A stretch of DNA of 64,000 nucleotides from Bacillota bacterium (GTDB lineage Bacteria; Bacillota; Sulfobacillia; JAJZYS01; JAJYTV01). Shown in pieces: positions 42,067-52,470 of this stretch (position 1 is its first letter; each line of letters starts with the position of its first letter). The notes beneath the pieces were generated by a model. The model did no database searches. It was given only the letters and a program-made list of their open reading frames with translations, and had not been told where the DNA came from. The DNA is taken from contig JAJZAT010000003.1 in the NCBI GenBank assembly GCA_021799275.1, positions 73,708-137,707 on the forward strand, given 5' to 3'. Made by a program: the position numbers and the translations under genes.

Positions 42067-42270
42067 ATGGATCTCCTGTCACCAGTCCATCTGGTGATCA
42101 TCCTGGTGGTCGCGCTGCTCATCTTTGGCCCCAAGCGACTTCCCGAGATCGGCTCGGGCCTCGGCAAGACGATCCGGGAGTTCCGCAAATCGATGAACGA
42201 CATCCAGCAGGACGCGGGCCTCGACCAGAAGGCCAGCGCGCAAGAGCCGGACACGACCAAGCAGGACTGA
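42067..42270 (+). CDS. tatA: Sec-independent translocase subunit TatA/TatE
   Basis: The 67-aa protein has the TatA form: a short N-terminus, a membrane helix (VHLVIILVVALLIF), the hinge FGPKRLPEIGSGLGKTIREFRKSM and an acidic tail. TatA oligomers form the twin-arginine export pore. AAAGGGGGCG precedes the ATG. It is a single-gene unit; tatC is not in the window. No Tat-type signal was found among the window's own proteins. Confidence 0.93.
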   Translation: MDLLSPVHLVIILVVALLIFGPKRLPEIGSGLGKTIREFRKSMNDIQQDAGLDQKASAQEPDTTKQD

Positions 42271-42327
42271 CCGGGACATGCCCGCGCGGGGCCGACTGAG
42301 CGCGTGGCTTCCGGCAGGCAGACCGAC

Positions 42328-42364
42328 AGGCGGAGGGCGGCGACCATGTCGCTGTCCTCCGCCT
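42328..42364. terminator. Bidirectional terminator between tatA and pyrE
   Basis: A long hairpin with outer stem AGGCGGAGG/CCTCCGCCT and inner stem GCGAC/GTCGC around CAT lies between the convergent genes and probably ends the pyr operon. Confidence 0.65.
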
Positions 42365-42399
42365 TTGCCTATGGTGCGGTCCCCGGCCCAGGGGGCCGA

Positions 42400-42969
42400 T
42401 CAGGCCTTGGGGCGCTCGAGCGGTCTGCCCTCACGGCAGAGCGGGCAGTCGTCGGGGGTGTAGGATGGGATCTCGAGCGTCATGAGCGCCTTGAGGGGCA
42501 CGCCGAGATCCACCTTGCCGCCGGTGCGGTCGGCGATGATGCCGACGCCACGCACGTCCGCCTGCGCCGCCTTGCAGATGTCGAGCACCTTCTGCACCGA
42601 GCCGCCGGTCGAGACGGCGTCCTCCACGACGAGCACCCGCTCGCCGGCCCGCAGGGCGAAGCCGCGCTTGAAGGCCATGCGCTCGCCGTCCTTCTCGGCG
42701 AAGATCGACCGCACGCCGAGGGCCCTCGCCACCTCGTGCGCCAGGATCACGCCGCCCATCGCCGGCCCGACCACCGTCTCGATGTCCTGCCGCTTGAAGA
42801 GTTCTGCCACCGCCTGTCCGAGTTCCGTGGCCGCCCGCGGCAGGGAGAAGGCCGGCGCGAAGAGGAGGAAGCGGCTCGAGTGCCGGCCGGAGGTGAGGAG
42901 AAAGTGTCCTTCGCGCAACACCCCCCACGCCGTGAGCCGCTCGAGCCAATACCCTTGGTCCCGCATCAC
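42400..42969 (-). CDS. pyrE: Orotate phosphoribosyltransferase
   Basis: The 189-aa protein has TSGRHSSRFLLFAP, VVGPAMGGVILAHEVA and the PRPP motif VLVVEDAVSTGGSV. It joins orotate to PRPP to make OMP. A CPLC near the C-terminus (DDCPLCREG) is a feature of one bacterial PyrE subgroup. The GTG start overlaps the pyrF stop by 4 nt; ATG is the next codon. It is the last gene of the pyr operon. Confidence 0.95.
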   Translation of the reverse strand: MMRDQGYWLERLTAWGVLREGHFLLTSGRHSSRFLLFAPAFSLPRAATELGQAVAELFKRQDIETVVGPAMGGVILAHEVARALGVRSIFAEKDGERMAFKRGFALRAGERVLVVEDAVSTGGSVQKVLDICKAAQADVRGVGIIADRTGGKVDLGVPLKALMTLEIPSYTPDDCPLCREGRPLERPKA

Positions 42970-43667
42970 TCGGTCTCCCCTTCCGCGATCTCCTCGACGA
43001 AAGCTCCGGCGGCGGCGGCGGGATCCTGGGCTTCCGTGATGGCTCGCCCGACGATGATCAGGTGCGCGCCAGCCCTCCGCGCCATGGCCGGCGTCACCAC
43101 GCGCCGTTGATCCTGGCGCCCGTCCACGGCCCGGCGCACGCCCGGCACCGCAAGCGTCGCCCCTGGGAACAGGCGCCTGAGCTCGGGGGCCTCCTCGCCC
43201 GAGGTGACGTAGCCGTCGACGCCGGCCTCCTGGCCGATGCGCGCCAGACGCAGCACGATGTCCTTGGGCGTTCCCCGCCAGCCGACGGACTCGGCCGTCG
43301 ACTCGTCGATGCTCGTGAGGAGCGTCACGGCGAGGAGCCGCACCTCGTCGCCCGCCGCTTCCTTGGCCGCGCGCAGCATGGCGGCGCCGCCCGAGGCGTG
43401 GACGTTGACGTAGCGCACGCCGAGGTCGCGCACCGCCCGAACCCCGCGCGCCACGGTCTGCGGGATGTCGTGCAGCTTGAGGTCGAGAAAGACCGGACGA
43501 CCCAGCGCGACCACCTCGCGCACGACGGGCGGACCGCCCTGGTTGAAGAGATCCATGCCCACCTTGAACCCTCCGACCTCGGGCGCCACCTGGCGGGCCA
43601 GAGCGAGCGCACTCTCGGGGCTCATCTGGTCCAGGGCGACGAAGAGGTATTCGCGCGCCTCACGCAT
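42966..43667 (-). CDS. pyrF: Orotidine 5'-phosphate decarboxylase
   Basis: The active-site tetrad lies in FLDLKLHDIPQTV (Lys-x-x-Asp) with FVALDQM at the start, and GVRRAVDGRQDQRRVVTPAMA with HLIIVGRAI forms the phosphate site. It makes UMP from OMP. ATG 43667 has AAGGAGG 7 nt upstream and overlaps the pyrD stop by 8 nt; the track start seven codons earlier has no ribosome site. 233 aa is normal for this family. Confidence 0.95.
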   Translation of the reverse strand: MREAREYLFVALDQMSPESALALARQVAPEVGGFKVGMDLFNQGGPPVVREVVALGRPVFLDLKLHDIPQTVARGVRAVRDLGVRYVNVHASGGAAMLRAAKEAAGDEVRLLAVTLLTSIDESTAESVGWRGTPKDIVLRLARIGQEAGVDGYVTSGEEAPELRRLFPGATLAVPGVRRAVDGRQDQRRVVTPAMARRAGAHLIIVGRAITEAQDPAAAAGAFVEEIAEGETE

Positions 43668-44592
43668 CCTGTGTCCTCCTTTTCGCATCGGGATTGGCCG
43701 CGGCCCACGCCTCGCCCACCGAGGCGAATCCGGCCGCCTCGAGCTCCCGCTCGAGTTCCCCGATGATGCGGGGCGGCGCCAGAGGATCGCGGAACACGGC
43801 CGTCCCCACGGCTACGGCCCTGGCGCCGGCCATCAGGTACTCGAGCGCGTCGCGGCCGCTCTCGATGCCGCCCATGCCGATCACGGGGATGTCGAGGCTG
43901 CGCGCGAGGTCGTAGACGATCCTGAGCCCGACCGGTTTGACGGCGGGCCCCGAGAGACCGCCCGTTCGGTTCGCGATCACGGGGCGGCGGCGCACGACGT
44001 CGATCGCCATGCCGAGCACGGTGTTGATCGCGGAGAGCGAATCGGCGCCCGCCTCCGCGCAGGCCCGGCCGAGCGCCACGGGATCCGTGACGTTCGGCGA
44101 GATCTTGACGATCAGCGGCAGGCTGGTGGCCTGCCGCACCCTGGCCACCAGACCCGCGGCCCGATCGGGGTCCTGGGAAAAGAGCAGGCCGTCCGCGACG
44201 TTCGGGCAGGAGATGTTGAGCTCGATCGCCGCGACGCCGCTCTGCCCGTCGACGCCGCGTACGACGGCCAGGAAGCCTTCCTCGTCGTGGCCGACGACGT
44301 TCACGATCACCCTGGTGTCGTACTGGCGCAGGAAGGGCAGGTCGACCGTGAGGAAATGGTCGAGGCCCGGGTTCTGCAGTCCGATCGCGTTGAGCATGCC
44401 ACCCGGTGCGCGGGCGATGCGGATGGGCGGGTTGCCGGACCAGGGTTCGCGCGAGACGCCCTTCACCATCACGCCGCCCAGGAGCGAGAGGTCGTAGAGC
44501 TCCGCGGCCTCGCGCCCGTAGCCGAAGGTGCCCGAGGCCGTCAGGACGGGGTTCTTGAAGGCGATCCCCGCAACCTCTGTCGCGAGTCCCAT
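43660..44592 (-). CDS. pyrD: Dihydroorotate dehydrogenase, class 1B catalytic subunit
   Basis: The 310-aa FMN barrel carries LTASGTFGYG, the catalytic cysteine in AIELNISCPNV, VKISPNVTD, NRTGGLSGPAVKPV and GMGGIESGRDALEYLMAGA. A cysteine base and the adjoining pyrK gene define class 1B, which passes electrons to NAD+. The track ORF is 39 codons too long; ATG 44592 shares one base with the pyrK stop (TGATG). Confidence 0.95.
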   Translation of the reverse strand: MGLATEVAGIAFKNPVLTASGTFGYGREAAELYDLSLLGGVMVKGVSREPWSGNPPIRIARAPGGMLNAIGLQNPGLDHFLTVDLPFLRQYDTRVIVNVVGHDEEGFLAVVRGVDGQSGVAAIELNISCPNVADGLLFSQDPDRAAGLVARVRQATSLPLIVKISPNVTDPVALGRACAEAGADSLSAINTVLGMAIDVVRRRPVIANRTGGLSGPAVKPVGLRIVYDLARSLDIPVIGMGGIESGRDALEYLMAGARAVAVGTAVFRDPLAPPRIIGELERELEAAGFASVGEAWAAANPDAKRRTQDA

Positions 44593-45374
44593 CAGAGCTT
44601 CACCTCGTCCCAGCGGAAGACGGGACCCTCCCGGCAGACGCGGGCGTAGATACCGTAGGGGCCGAGTTCGGGGTCGGGACTGCTGCGCTCCACCGCGCAG
44701 CCGAGGCAAACCCCGTAACCACAGGCCATCGCCGCCTCGAGCGCCAGATAGGTGTCTTGAAGCGGCCTGCGCTCCGCGAACGCCTGGACCGCCCGCAGCA
44801 TGGGCTCCGGGCCGCAGGCGAAGACCGCGTCGGCCTCCATGTCCTCGAGGAGGTCCGTCACGGGACCGTGGTATCCGCGCGAGCCGTCGTCGGTCGCCGT
44901 GCGCACCTCGATCCCGAGCCCCTGGAGCTCGGACTGTCCGAGGAGCCCGGAGCGCGTCCTGGCGCCGATCAGCGCGGTCACGTCGCAGCCCCGCTGGCGC
45001 AGGGCGCGGCCGAGCGACCAGAGCGGCGGCACGCCCACCCCTCCGCCGACGAGCACTGCCCGCAGCGGCCGCTCTGGCAGCGGAAAGCCATGCCCGAGCG
45101 GCCCCATGGCCTGCAGGCGGTCCCGGGCCCTGAGCTGCCCGAGCGCCGCGGTGCCCGGGCCGACGATGCGGAAGAGGAAGCTCATCCGCCGCGGCGAGAA
45201 GGTGCGGAAGAAGGAGAGCGGCCTCGGCAGGTAGGTATCGCGCCCGTCGCCGGCCGACAGCATGTAGAACTGACCGGGCTCCGGCTCTTCGTCCTCAGGG
45301 AACTCGAGCACCAGTTCGACGCAGTCCGGCGCCGGCTGCAGCCGCTCCACCACGCGGACGTCCTGCGGCCTCAC
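44592..45374 (-). CDS. pyrK: Dihydroorotate dehydrogenase electron-transfer subunit
   Basis: This 260-aa flavoprotein is hidden at the end of a 1332-aa track ORF. It has the FAD site [26 protein letters not shown] for NAD binding, and a [2Fe-2S] cluster site [15 protein letters not shown] with a final cysteine in YARVCREGP. It moves electrons from PyrD to NAD+. The GTG start overlaps the carB stop by 4 nt (GTGA). Confidence 0.95.
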   Translation of the reverse strand: MRPQDVRVVERLQPAPDCVELVLEFPEDEEPEPGQFYMLSAGDGRDTYLPRPLSFFRTFSPRRMSFLFRIVGPGTAALGQLRARDRLQAMGPLGHGFPLPERPLRAVLVGGGVGVPPLWSLGRALRQRGCDVTALIGARTRSGLLGQSELQGLGIEVRTATDDGSRGYHGPVTDLLEDMEADAVFACGPEPMLRAVQAFAERRPLQDTYLALEAAMACGYGVCLGCAVERSSPDPELGPYGIYARVCREGPVFRWDEVKL

Positions 45375-48300
45375 GGCAGGTCCGCCGCGAAGTAGTCCTG
45401 CAGGGCCCGCACCTCCATGCTGCGCGGCTTCGCCATCACGCCGAGCATCGCTTGCGCGGTGTCGAGCGAGGTGACGCAGGGCACGCCGTGCTCCACCGCC
45501 GTCCTGCGGATCTGGAAGCCGTCCCGCTGGGGGCTCCTGCCCTGCGTGAACGTGTTGACCACGAGGTCGATGTCGCCGGAGCGGATGCGCTCGAGGATGT
45601 CGGGGGCCGCCTCGCCAATCTTCGGCACCTCCTCCACCTCGACGCCGGCCGCCCTCAGGGCGGCCGCGGTGCCGCGGGTCGCGTAGAGCCTCGCCCCGGC
45701 GCGGTAGAGGTCGGCCGCCAGCGGCAGCACCTCCTCCTTGTCGCGGTCGGCGATCGTCAAGAGAACCCGCGGACGCTCGGGGACGCGGTAGCCCGCCGCG
45801 GCGAATGCCTTGATGAGCGCCTGCGAGAACTCGGGGTCGATGCCGAGCACCTCGCCCGTGGACTTCATCTCCGGTCCCAGCGTCGCGTCGACGCGCCTGA
45901 GCTTGGCCCACGAGAAGACTGGGCACTTGATGCCGACGTGCGGGCTCTTCGGCCAGAGGCCCGGCGTGATGCCCTGCTTGCGCAGGCTCCGGCCGAGGGC
46001 GACCTGCGTCGCGATGGCCGCGAGCGGCACGCCCGCGACCTTCATGAGATACGGCAGGGTGCGGGACGCGCGCGGGTTCGCCTCGATCACATAGAGCTGT
46101 CCCTCGTAGGCGACGAACTGGACGTTCAGGAGCCCGCGCGTTTCGAGCCCGAGCGCCAGGCGCCGCGTCGCTTCGCAGATCTCTTCCTCCATCCGCTCGT
46201 CGATGCCCGGCGCCGGGTAGACGGCGATCGAGTCGCCCGAGTGCACCCCAGCCCGCTCGATGTGCTGCATGATGCCGCCGACGAGCACGTCCTCGCCGTC
46301 CGCCACCGCGTCCACCTCGAGTTCGAGGCCCGGCAGGTACTGGTCGACGAGGATCGGCCGGCCGGGCATGGCTCCTGCGGCCCGCTCGAGGTACTCGCCG
46401 AGGTCTTCGGGACCGTAGCAGATCTCCATCGCGCGGCCGCCGAGCACGAACGACGGGCGCACCAGCACGGGGTAGCCGATCTCGCCCGCCACCTTGAGCG
46501 CGGCCGCGGCGTCGAGCACCGTCTCCCCCCGCGGCCGCCTGAGTTCGAGCCGCTGCAGGAGCGCGTCGAACTGGCGGCGGTCCTCCGCCGCGTCGATGCC
46601 CTGCGCCTGCGTGCCGAGGATCGGAATGCCGGCCGCCTGCAGGCTGCTCGCGAGGTTGATCGCGGTCTGGCCGCCGAACTGCACCAGGACGCCCTCCACA
46701 TGCTCGCGCTCCGCGATCTCCTGCACGTCCTCGAACCCGAGCGGCTCGAAGTACAGGCGGTCGGACTGGGTCCAGTCGGTGGAGACGGTCTCCGGGTTCG
46801 AGTTGATCATGATCGAGCGCCGCCCGGTCCCTCGGAGAGCCCCGAGGGCATGCACCGCCGAGCAGTCGAACTCGATGCCCTGCCCGATTCTGATCGGACC
46901 CGAGCCGAGGACGAGGACCGAGCGCTCCCCCTGCGGCACCGGCGCCTCGTCCTCCATCTCGTAGCTCGAGTAGTAGTACGGCGTCTCGGCGTCGAACTCG
47001 GCCGCGCAGGTGTCGACCATTTTGTAGGTCGGGACGATGCCGTGCTCCTGGCGCAGCCGCCGCACGTCGGCGGCGTCCCTCGCCCAGAGCTCCGCGATGA
47101 CGCGGTCGGAGAAGCCGTCGCGCTTCGCCGCGCGCAAGAGCTCGACGTCGCCTGGACGCGCGGCGAGTTCCCCTTCGAGCGCGACGATGCGGGCGAGCTC
47201 GCGCAGGAAGTGGCGGTCGATCGCCGTGAGGCCCCAGAGTTCCTCGATCTCGTGGCCGCGCCGCATGAGCTCCGCCACCGCGAAGAGGCGCCGGTCGTCC
47301 GGAGTCTGCGCGAGGGCGCAAAGCTCCTCGTCCGACTTGCCCGCGAGCTCCTTGAGCTGCAGGTGGTAGGTGCCGATCTCGAGCGAACGCACCGCCTTCA
47401 GGAGCGCGGCGCGCAGGGTGCGGCCGATCGCCATCACCTCGCCCGTCGCCTGCATCTGCGTGCCGAGGCGCCGGTCCGCCTGGGCGAACTTGTCGAACGG
47501 CCAGCGCGGAATCTTGACGACGACGTAGTCGAGCGCCGGCTCGAAGAGGGCGGAGGTTCTGCCCGTGACGGGGTTGCGCAGCTCGTCGAGCGTGAGCCCG
47601 AGGGCGAGCTTCGCGGCGAGCTTGGCGATCGGGTAGCCCGTGGCCTTCGAGGCGAGGGCGCTCGAGCGGCTGACGCGCGGGTTCACCTCGATGACCCGGT
47701 ACTCCCCGGTGACCGGGTGCAGGCCGAACTGCACGTTGCAGCCGCCCTCGACCTCTAGCGCGCGGATGATGCGCAGCGCGGCCGAGCGCAGCACCTGGTA
47801 GTCGCGATCCGTCAGGGTCAGGCTGGGGGCCACGACGATCGAGTCGCCGGTGTGCACCCCGACCGGGTCGATGTTCTCCATGTTGCAGACCGTGATCGCC
47901 TGGTCCAGGCGATCGCGCATGACCTCGTACTCGACTTCCTTCCAGCCCTGGATCGACTCTTCGACAAGGCACTGGTGGATCGGCGAGAGCGCAAGCCCGC
48001 GCGCCAGGACCGCCTCGAGCTCGGATTCGTCCGGGGCGATGCCGCCGCCGGTGCCGCCGAGGGTGTAGGCCGGCCGCACGATCACGGGGTAGCCGACCTC
48101 CCGCGCGAACGCGACGCCGTCCCCGATGCTCTCCACCGTGCGGCTCTGCGGAATCGGCTCGCCGAGCTCCAGCATGAGGGCGCGGAAGGCCTCGCGGTCC
48201 TCGGCCCGCTTGATCGCGGCGACGCCCGTGCCGAGGAGGCGCACGCCGTGGCGCTCCAGCACCCCGGACTCCTCGAGCTGCACTGCCAGGTTCAGCCCGA

Positions 48301-48580
48301 CCTGCCCGCCCAGGGTGGGCAGGAGGCCGTCGGGGCGCTCGCGGGCGATGATGCGCTCGAGGTACTCCGGCAGCAGCGGCTCGAGGTAGACGCGGTCGGC
48401 GATGCCGGGGTCCGTCATGATGGTGGCCGGGTTCGAATTGACCAGCACCACCTCGACGCCCTCCTCGCGCAGGGACTGGCAGGCTTGCGTCCCCGCGTAG
48501 TCGAACTCGGCCGCCTGCCCGATCACGATCGGGCCAGAGCCGATCACCAGAACCTTGCGCGGCAGTCCCTGCCGGCCCAT
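45371..48580 (-). CDS. carB: Carbamoyl-phosphate synthase large subunit
   Basis: The 1069-aa protein has two related ATP-grasp halves, beginning with [22 protein letters not shown] and [19 protein letters not shown], and a C-terminal MGS-like regulatory domain ([19 protein letters not shown]). The terminal domain is where UMP-type effectors bind. ATG 48580 follows GGGAGGTG and shares a base with the carA stop; the 19 extra residues in the track are not needed. It makes carbamoyl phosphate with CarA. Confidence 0.97.
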   Translation of the reverse strand: MGRQGLPRKVLVIGSGPIVIGQAAEFDYAGTQACQSLREEGVEVVLVNSNPATIMTDPGIADRVYLEPLLPEYLERIIARERPDGLLPTLGGQVGLNLAVQLEESGVLERHGVRLLGTGVAAIKRAEDREAFRALMLELGEPIPQSRTVESIGDGVAFAREVGYPVIVRPAYTLGGTGGGIAPDESELEAVLARGLALSPIHQCLVEESIQGWKEVEYEVMRDRLDQAITVCNMENIDPVGVHTGDSIVVAPSLTLTDRDYQVLRSAALRIIRALEVEGGCNVQFGLHPVTGEYRVIEVNPRVSRSSALASKATGYPIAKLAAKLALGLTLDELRNPVTGRTSALFEPALDYVVVKIPRWPFDKFAQADRRLGTQMQATGEVMAIGRTLRAALLKAVRSLEIGTYHLQLKELAGKSDEELCALAQTPDDRRLFAVAELMRRGHEIEELWGLTAIDRHFLRELARIVALEGELAARPGDVELLRAAKRDGFSDRVIAELWARDAADVRRLRQEHGIVPTYKMVDTCAAEFDAETPYYYSSYEMEDEAPVPQGERSVLVLGSGPIRIGQGIEFDCSAVHALGALRGTGRRSIMINSNPETVSTDWTQSDRLYFEPLGFEDVQEIAEREHVEGVLVQFGGQTAINLASSLQAAGIPILGTQAQGIDAAEDRRQFDALLQRLELRRPRGETVLDAAAALKVAGEIGYPVLVRPSFVLGGRAMEICYGPEDLGEYLERAAGAMPGRPILVDQYLPGLELEVDAVADGEDVLVGGIMQHIERAGVHSGDSIAVYPAPGIDERMEEEICEATRRLALGLETRGLLNVQFVAYEGQLYVIEANPRASRTLPYLMKVAGVPLAAIATQVALGRSLRKQGITPGLWPKSPHVGIKCPVFSWAKLRRVDATLGPEMKSTGEVLGIDPEFSQALIKAFAAAGYRVPERPRVLLTIADRDKEEVLPLAADLYRAGARLYATRGTAAALRAAGVEVEEVPKIGEAAPDILERIRSGDIDLVVNTFTQGRSPQRDGFQIRRTAVEHGVPCVTSLDTAQAMLGVMAKPRSMEVRALQDYFAADLP

Positions 48581-49644
48581 CAGGCGACACCTCCCAGCGA
48601 TGCGACGAAGCGCCTCAGCGTGTCGCGGGCTTCCCACGGTCCGGGTCCCGCCTCCGGGTGGTACTGCACCGACAGGACCGGCCGTCCCGTGTGCCGGAGG
48701 CCCTCGACGGTGCCGTCGTTGAGATGCCGCTCCGTGACGATGAGTGGAGTTCCGACGAGGCTCTCCTCCGCCACCGCATAGCCGTGGTTCTGGCTCGTCA
48801 CCTCGCCGGGGCGTCCCTCGCCGTGCCCGACCGGGTGGTTCGCGCCGCGGTGGCCGAACGGCAGCTTGAACGTCTTCCCGCCGTAGCCGAGCGCCAGGAG
48901 CTGATGGCCGAGGCAGATGCCGAGCGTCGGCCAGCGGTCCGCGACCTGCCTCGCCTTCGCGGCGAACTCGGGCATGAGCGACGGGTCGCCGGGACCGTTC
49001 GAGAGCACGACGCCCTGGGCACCGGCGCCTTCGATCTCGGCGAGCGGCGCGTCGGGCGACACGACGAACACCCTGGCGCCGGCGGCCTGGAGCTGCCGCA
49101 GGATGTCGGACTTGAGGCCGAAGTCGAGAACGGCCACGACGGGACCGTCGCCCTCGCGCGAGAACCAGTAGCTCGCGCGGGTGGCCATCTCGCGCACGAG
49201 CTGGCAGGACGTCTCGGGCACCGCGCCGCGCGCGGCCAAGGCGATCCTGCCGGCCATCGTGCCGGCCTTGCGCAGATGCCGCGTCAAGGCGCGGGTGTCC
49301 ACGTCCGAGAGGATCGGCACGCCGGCCTCCTGCAGGAAGGGGACGATGCCGAGCTGGCTCGTCGCGTGGCTCGGCTCCTCCTGCAGCGAGCGCACGACGA
49401 GGCCGCGCAGGGTCGGGCGCGGCGCCTCGAGCCGGCCGGGGTCGATGCCGTAGACGCCGATCTCCGGGAAGGTCATGACCACGATCTGCCCCGCGTAGGA
49501 AGCGTCGGTCGCGATCTCTCCGTATCCAGTCATCGCGGTCGTGAAGACGACCTCGCCGACCACGTCATCCGGTCCCTTGAGGCTACCGGGAAAAATCCGT
49601 CCGTCCTCGAGTTCGAGCACGGCCAAGACACGATCAGTCCGCAA
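48580..49644 (-). CDS. carA: Carbamoyl-phosphate synthase small subunit
   Basis: The N-terminal domain has [20 protein letters not shown]; the glutaminase domain has [11 protein letters not shown], the nucleophile in [16 protein letters not shown], and [15 protein letters not shown] with the catalytic His. It supplies ammonia to CarB. The start is unclear: TTG 49644 has AGGTGG 7 nt upstream and overlaps the pyrC stop by 11 nt; later TTG or GTG codons also fit. Confidence 0.95.
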   Translation of the reverse strand: MRTDRVLAVLELEDGRIFPGSLKGPDDVVGEVVFTTAMTGYGEIATDASYAGQIVVMTFPEIGVYGIDPGRLEAPRPTLRGLVVRSLQEEPSHATSQLGIVPFLQEAGVPILSDVDTRALTRHLRKAGTMAGRIALAARGAVPETSCQLVREMATRASYWFSREGDGPVVAVLDFGLKSDILRQLQAAGARVFVVSPDAPLAEIEGAGAQGVVLSNGPGDPSLMPEFAAKARQVADRWPTLGICLGHQLLALGYGGKTFKLPFGHRGANHPVGHGEGRPGEVTSQNHGYAVAEESLVGTPLIVTERHLNDGTVEGLRHTGRPVLSVQYHPEAGPGPWEARDTLRRFVASLGGVA

Positions 49645-50905
49645 CCGGATGCCACCTGCCTTCCGTGATGATGCCAAGCGCCCTGCCCTGGAGGGTTCGC
49701 CCCAGGAGGGCCGAGTTGCCGCTTCTCGAACGCAGCGTTCCCGGTCCCACCGTCCAGCGGGCGGTGAGGTCGAAGACGCTGAGTCGGGCCTCCTGGCCCT
49801 CGCGCACCGCGACCGCCTTGAGGCCGAAGACGGCGCGCGGTCCCGCCGTCATCGCCGTCACGAGCCGCTCGAGCGGGAGGTGTCCCTCCTGCACGAGACC
49901 GCTGTAGAGCGAGCTGAACGCCGTCTCGAGTCCGATCACGCCGTTTGGCGCCGCGAGCATGCCCTGGCTCTTCTCCTGGGCCGTGTGCGGGGCGTGGTCG
50001 GTCGCGATGCAGTCGATCAGTCCCTCCCGCAGCGCCTCGCGCAAAGCCTCGCGGTCGGAGACCTCCCTGAGCGGCGGGTTCATCTTCGCGAGGCTCCCGA
50101 GCTCCGCCACCGCCTCGTCCGTCAGGAGGAGATGGTGCGGCGTCACCTCGCCGCTTACCGCGAGGCCGTCCTCGCGGCCCCTGCGCAGAAGAGCGAGGGT
50201 CTCCTTGGTCGATACGTGCGCGACGTGCAGCCGGCCGCCGACATCGCGCAAGAGCTCGAGGTCGCGCGCGACAATCGAGGATTCCGCGCTGCGCGGCTGG
50301 CCGGGGAGCCCGAGCCGGTACGAGACCTTTCCCTCGTGCATCACGCCCGAGCCGGCGAGGTCCGGATCCTCGGCATGGCTGACGATCAGTGCGCCGAAGG
50401 CCTGCGCGTACTGCAGCGCGAGCCGCATCACCGTGCTGCGCGCGACACCGTGTCCGTCGTCGGAGAACGCGACGGCGCCCTCGCCGAGGAGCGCGCCGAA
50501 CTCCGTCAGATCCGCTCCCGCCTGGCCCTTGGTCATGGCGGCGATCTGGTGCATGCGCACCGGGTGGCCGGCCGCCCGCCCGAGCACCTGGCGCAGGAGC
50601 CAGGCGTCGTCGATCGGCGGCCGGGTGTTCGGCATGGCGCAGACATCGGTGAAGCCGCCGGCGAGCGCCGCCCGCAGGCCGGAGTCGATGTCCTCCTTCT
50701 GCGTCTGACCCGGCTCGCGCAGATGGACGTGCACGTCGCAGAGGCCCGGCGTCACGACAGCCCCCTCGGCCTCGACCGTCGCGTCGCCGTGCGGCAGACC
50801 ATGGCCGATCGCGGCGATGACGCCGTCCTCGACCAACAGGTCCGCGACGCGGTCGAGACCCGCGGCCGGGTCGAAGAGGCGCACGCCTCTCAGGTCAACG
50901 CGCAT
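49634..50905 (-). CDS. pyrC: Dihydroorotase, class I
   Basis: The 423-aa amidohydrolase has the zinc motif CDVHVHLREPGQTQKED, AMPNTRPP, VSHAEDP, HVAHVSTKETL, TPHHLLLTD and ATDHAPH. The sequence belongs to the longer class I enzymes of Bacillota. It closes carbamoyl aspartate to dihydroorotate. The ATG overlaps the pyrB stop by 11 nt. Confidence 0.96.
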   Translation of the reverse strand: MRVDLRGVRLFDPAAGLDRVADLLVEDGVIAAIGHGLPHGDATVEAEGAVVTPGLCDVHVHLREPGQTQKEDIDSGLRAALAGGFTDVCAMPNTRPPIDDAWLLRQVLGRAAGHPVRMHQIAAMTKGQAGADLTEFGALLGEGAVAFSDDGHGVARSTVMRLALQYAQAFGALIVSHAEDPDLAGSGVMHEGKVSYRLGLPGQPRSAESSIVARDLELLRDVGGRLHVAHVSTKETLALLRRGREDGLAVSGEVTPHHLLLTDEAVAELGSLAKMNPPLREVSDREALREALREGLIDCIATDHAPHTAQEKSQGMLAAPNGVIGLETAFSSLYSGLVQEGHLPLERLVTAMTAGPRAVFGLKAVAVREGQEARLSVFDLTARWTVGPGTLRSRSGNSALLGRTLQGRALGIITEGRWHPVAD

Positions 50906-51818
50906 CGAGCATCGCCTCCATCAGGGCTGCGCGCATTGCGACGCCGCATGCGATCTGGCGGTGGATCAGGCTGCGCGGATCGTAGATGACTTCGGCGTCC
51001 AGCTCGACGCCGCGGTTCTGCGGCCCTGGATGGAGCACCAGCGCGTCCGGGCGCAAGCGCCCGAGACGCTCCGCCGTGAGGCCCCACTCCCGCCGATACT
51101 CGCCGAGCGACGGCAGGTAGCCGCGCTCCATGCGCTCCTGCTGGAGCCGCAGAACCATCACGAGATCGGCTTCCCGCAGGCCGTCCTCCAGGGTCACCAG
51201 CCGCGCGCCGAGCGCCGGCGCGAGGCCGGGCGGCAGGAGCGTCGGCGGGCCCGCGAGATAGATCTCCGCGCCGAGCATCGCGAAGCCGTCCGCCGCGGAG
51301 CGCGCGACGCGGCTGTGCAGGATGTCGCCGACGATCAGGAGGCGCGCTCCCTGAATCTCGCGGCCGGCGAGACGTACCGCGAGGAGATCGGCCAGGGCCT
51401 GCGTCGGGTGCTGGCGCCAGCCGTCGCCCGCGTTGACGAGCGGGATGCCGACGTCCGGCAGCTCCGCAAGCGCGCCGGGCTCCGGCGTGCGCACGGCGGC
51501 GATCACCGCGCCGAGCGCACGAAGGGTGTGCAGGGTGTCCTCCAGGGTCTCACCCTTCTGGATGCTCGAGCCCTCGCGGCCGACCTGCAGCGTGTCTAGC
51601 CCCAGCCGGCGCCCGGCCTCCTGGAACGAGTTCCTGGTGCGCGTGGAGTTCTCGTAGAAGACGGTCGCGACGGCTCCCTGGAACTGCTCGGCGGGCTGCC
51701 CCTCGAAGAGCTCGCGCCCACGGACGAGCAGCCGGTCGAGTTCGCCCGCATCGAGGTCCCGCATCGTGACGAGGCGATCCTGGCGCAGGCGGACGGGCGA
51801 CTTCAGGCGACCTGGCAT
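50895..51818 (-). CDS. pyrB: Aspartate carbamoyltransferase catalytic chain
   Basis: The 307-aa protein has the carbamoyl-phosphate loop FYENSTRTRNSFQEA, GDGWRQHPTQALADL, VGDILHSRVARS and VLHPGPQNRGVE. It forms carbamoyl aspartate; no regulatory chain (pyrI) is present, as usual in Bacillota. The true start is ATG 51818 behind GGGAGGGAAAGGG; the track ORF extends into the attenuator and pyrR. Confidence 0.96.
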   Translation of the reverse strand: MPGRLKSPVRLRQDRLVTMRDLDAGELDRLLVRGRELFEGQPAEQFQGAVATVFYENSTRTRNSFQEAGRRLGLDTLQVGREGSSIQKGETLEDTLHTLRALGAVIAAVRTPEPGALAELPDVGIPLVNAGDGWRQHPTQALADLLAVRLAGREIQGARLLIVGDILHSRVARSAADGFAMLGAEIYLAGPPTLLPPGLAPALGARLVTLEDGLREADLVMVLRLQQERMERGYLPSLGEYRREWGLTAERLGRLRPDALVLHPGPQNRGVELDAEVIYDPRSLIHRQIACGVAMRAALMEAMLDAR

Positions 51819-51840
51819 CCCTTTCCCTCCCTGCGCGCCA

Positions 51841-51885
51841 CCGAAACCGAAACGCCCTTCCCCGCTCATCGGCGGGAAAGGGCGT
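51841..51885 (-). terminator. pyr operon attenuator terminator
   Basis: On the minus strand CGCCCTTTCCCGC and GCGGGGAAGGGCG form a 13-bp stem with a six-base loop, followed by TTTCGGTTTCGG. It lies between pyrR and pyrB, downstream of the PyrR-binding element, and stops transcription of pyrB-pyrE when uridine nucleotides are plentiful. Confidence 0.85.
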
Positions 51886-51903
51886 GGCAAAATCCACCTA
51901 AGC

Positions 51904-51939
51904 ACCCTTGCCGGCCTCACGGGACCGAACTTAAAGGGA
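51904..51939 (-). promoter_or_regulatory. PyrR-binding loop (anti-antiterminator)
   Basis: The minus-strand RNA reads TTTAAGTTCGGTCC then CGTGAGGCCGGCAAGG, which fits the PyrR-binding consensus with its conserved GUCC...GAGGC core and flanking CCCTTT/AAGGG stem. UMP-bound PyrR would hold it and allow the terminator next to it to form. Confidence 0.85.
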
Positions 51940-51945
51940 CGCGCT

Positions 51946-52470
51946 CTATTCCTCGGTATTGTCTCGCTCGAGCACGACCTCGTCAAGCCCGTCGGTCTCG
52001 GAAAGCCGCACGAACACGCGTTCGCGTTGCGCCGTGGGCACGTTCTTCCCCACGAAGTCTGCGCGAATCGGCAGTTCGCGATGCCCGCGGTCCACCATGA
52101 CCAGCAGGAGAACGCGCTGCGGCCGGCCCCAGTCGACGATGGCGTCGAGCGCCGCGCGCACCGTGCGCCCGGTGTGCAGCACATCGTCCACGAGCACGAC
52201 CGACTTGCCGGCGACGGGCATGCCCGGCGCCGGACCGGTGCCGCTGCGGCGGTCGTCTCGGTACGGCCCGATCTCGACGCGTGCCACGGGCGGCCTGCGG
52301 CCCTCGATCTGCTCGATGAAGGACGCGAGACGCTGCGCGAGGGGCTCGCCTCGGCTCGGGATGCCGACGAGGATCAGGTCCTGCGGCCCGCCGAGCTGCT
52401 CCAGAATCTCGTGCGCCATCCGCCAGAGCGCGCGACGCATCGCGTCGGCGTCAAGAATCCTCGCGGCCAA
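51946..52470 (-). CDS. pyrR: PyrR bifunctional attenuator protein / uracil phosphoribosyltransferase
   Basis: The 174-aa type I PRTase has [15 protein letters not shown], the PRPP loop [18 protein letters not shown] and the PyrR-specific [20 protein letters not shown]. It binds the leader RNA of the downstream operon and also makes UMP from uracil. The binding loop and terminator follow directly. Its start overlaps the end of rluD by 20 nt. The order rluD-pyrR-pyrB is the Bacillus one, here without the uracil permease gene pyrP. Confidence 0.96.
   Translation of the reverse strand: MAARILDADAMRRALWRMAHEILEQLGGPQDLILVGIPSRGEPLAQRLASFIEQIEGRRPPVARVEIGPYRDDRRSGTGPAPGMPVAGKSVVLVDDVLHTGRTVRAALDAIVDWGRPQRVLLLVMVDRGHRELPIRADFVGKNVPTAQRERVFVRLSETDGLDEVVLERDNTEE

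Noticed and set aside
45375-48590. 1332-aa minus-strand ORF in front of pyrK
   Set aside because: Frame-shifted reading of carB; only its last 260 codons are a gene (pyrK).
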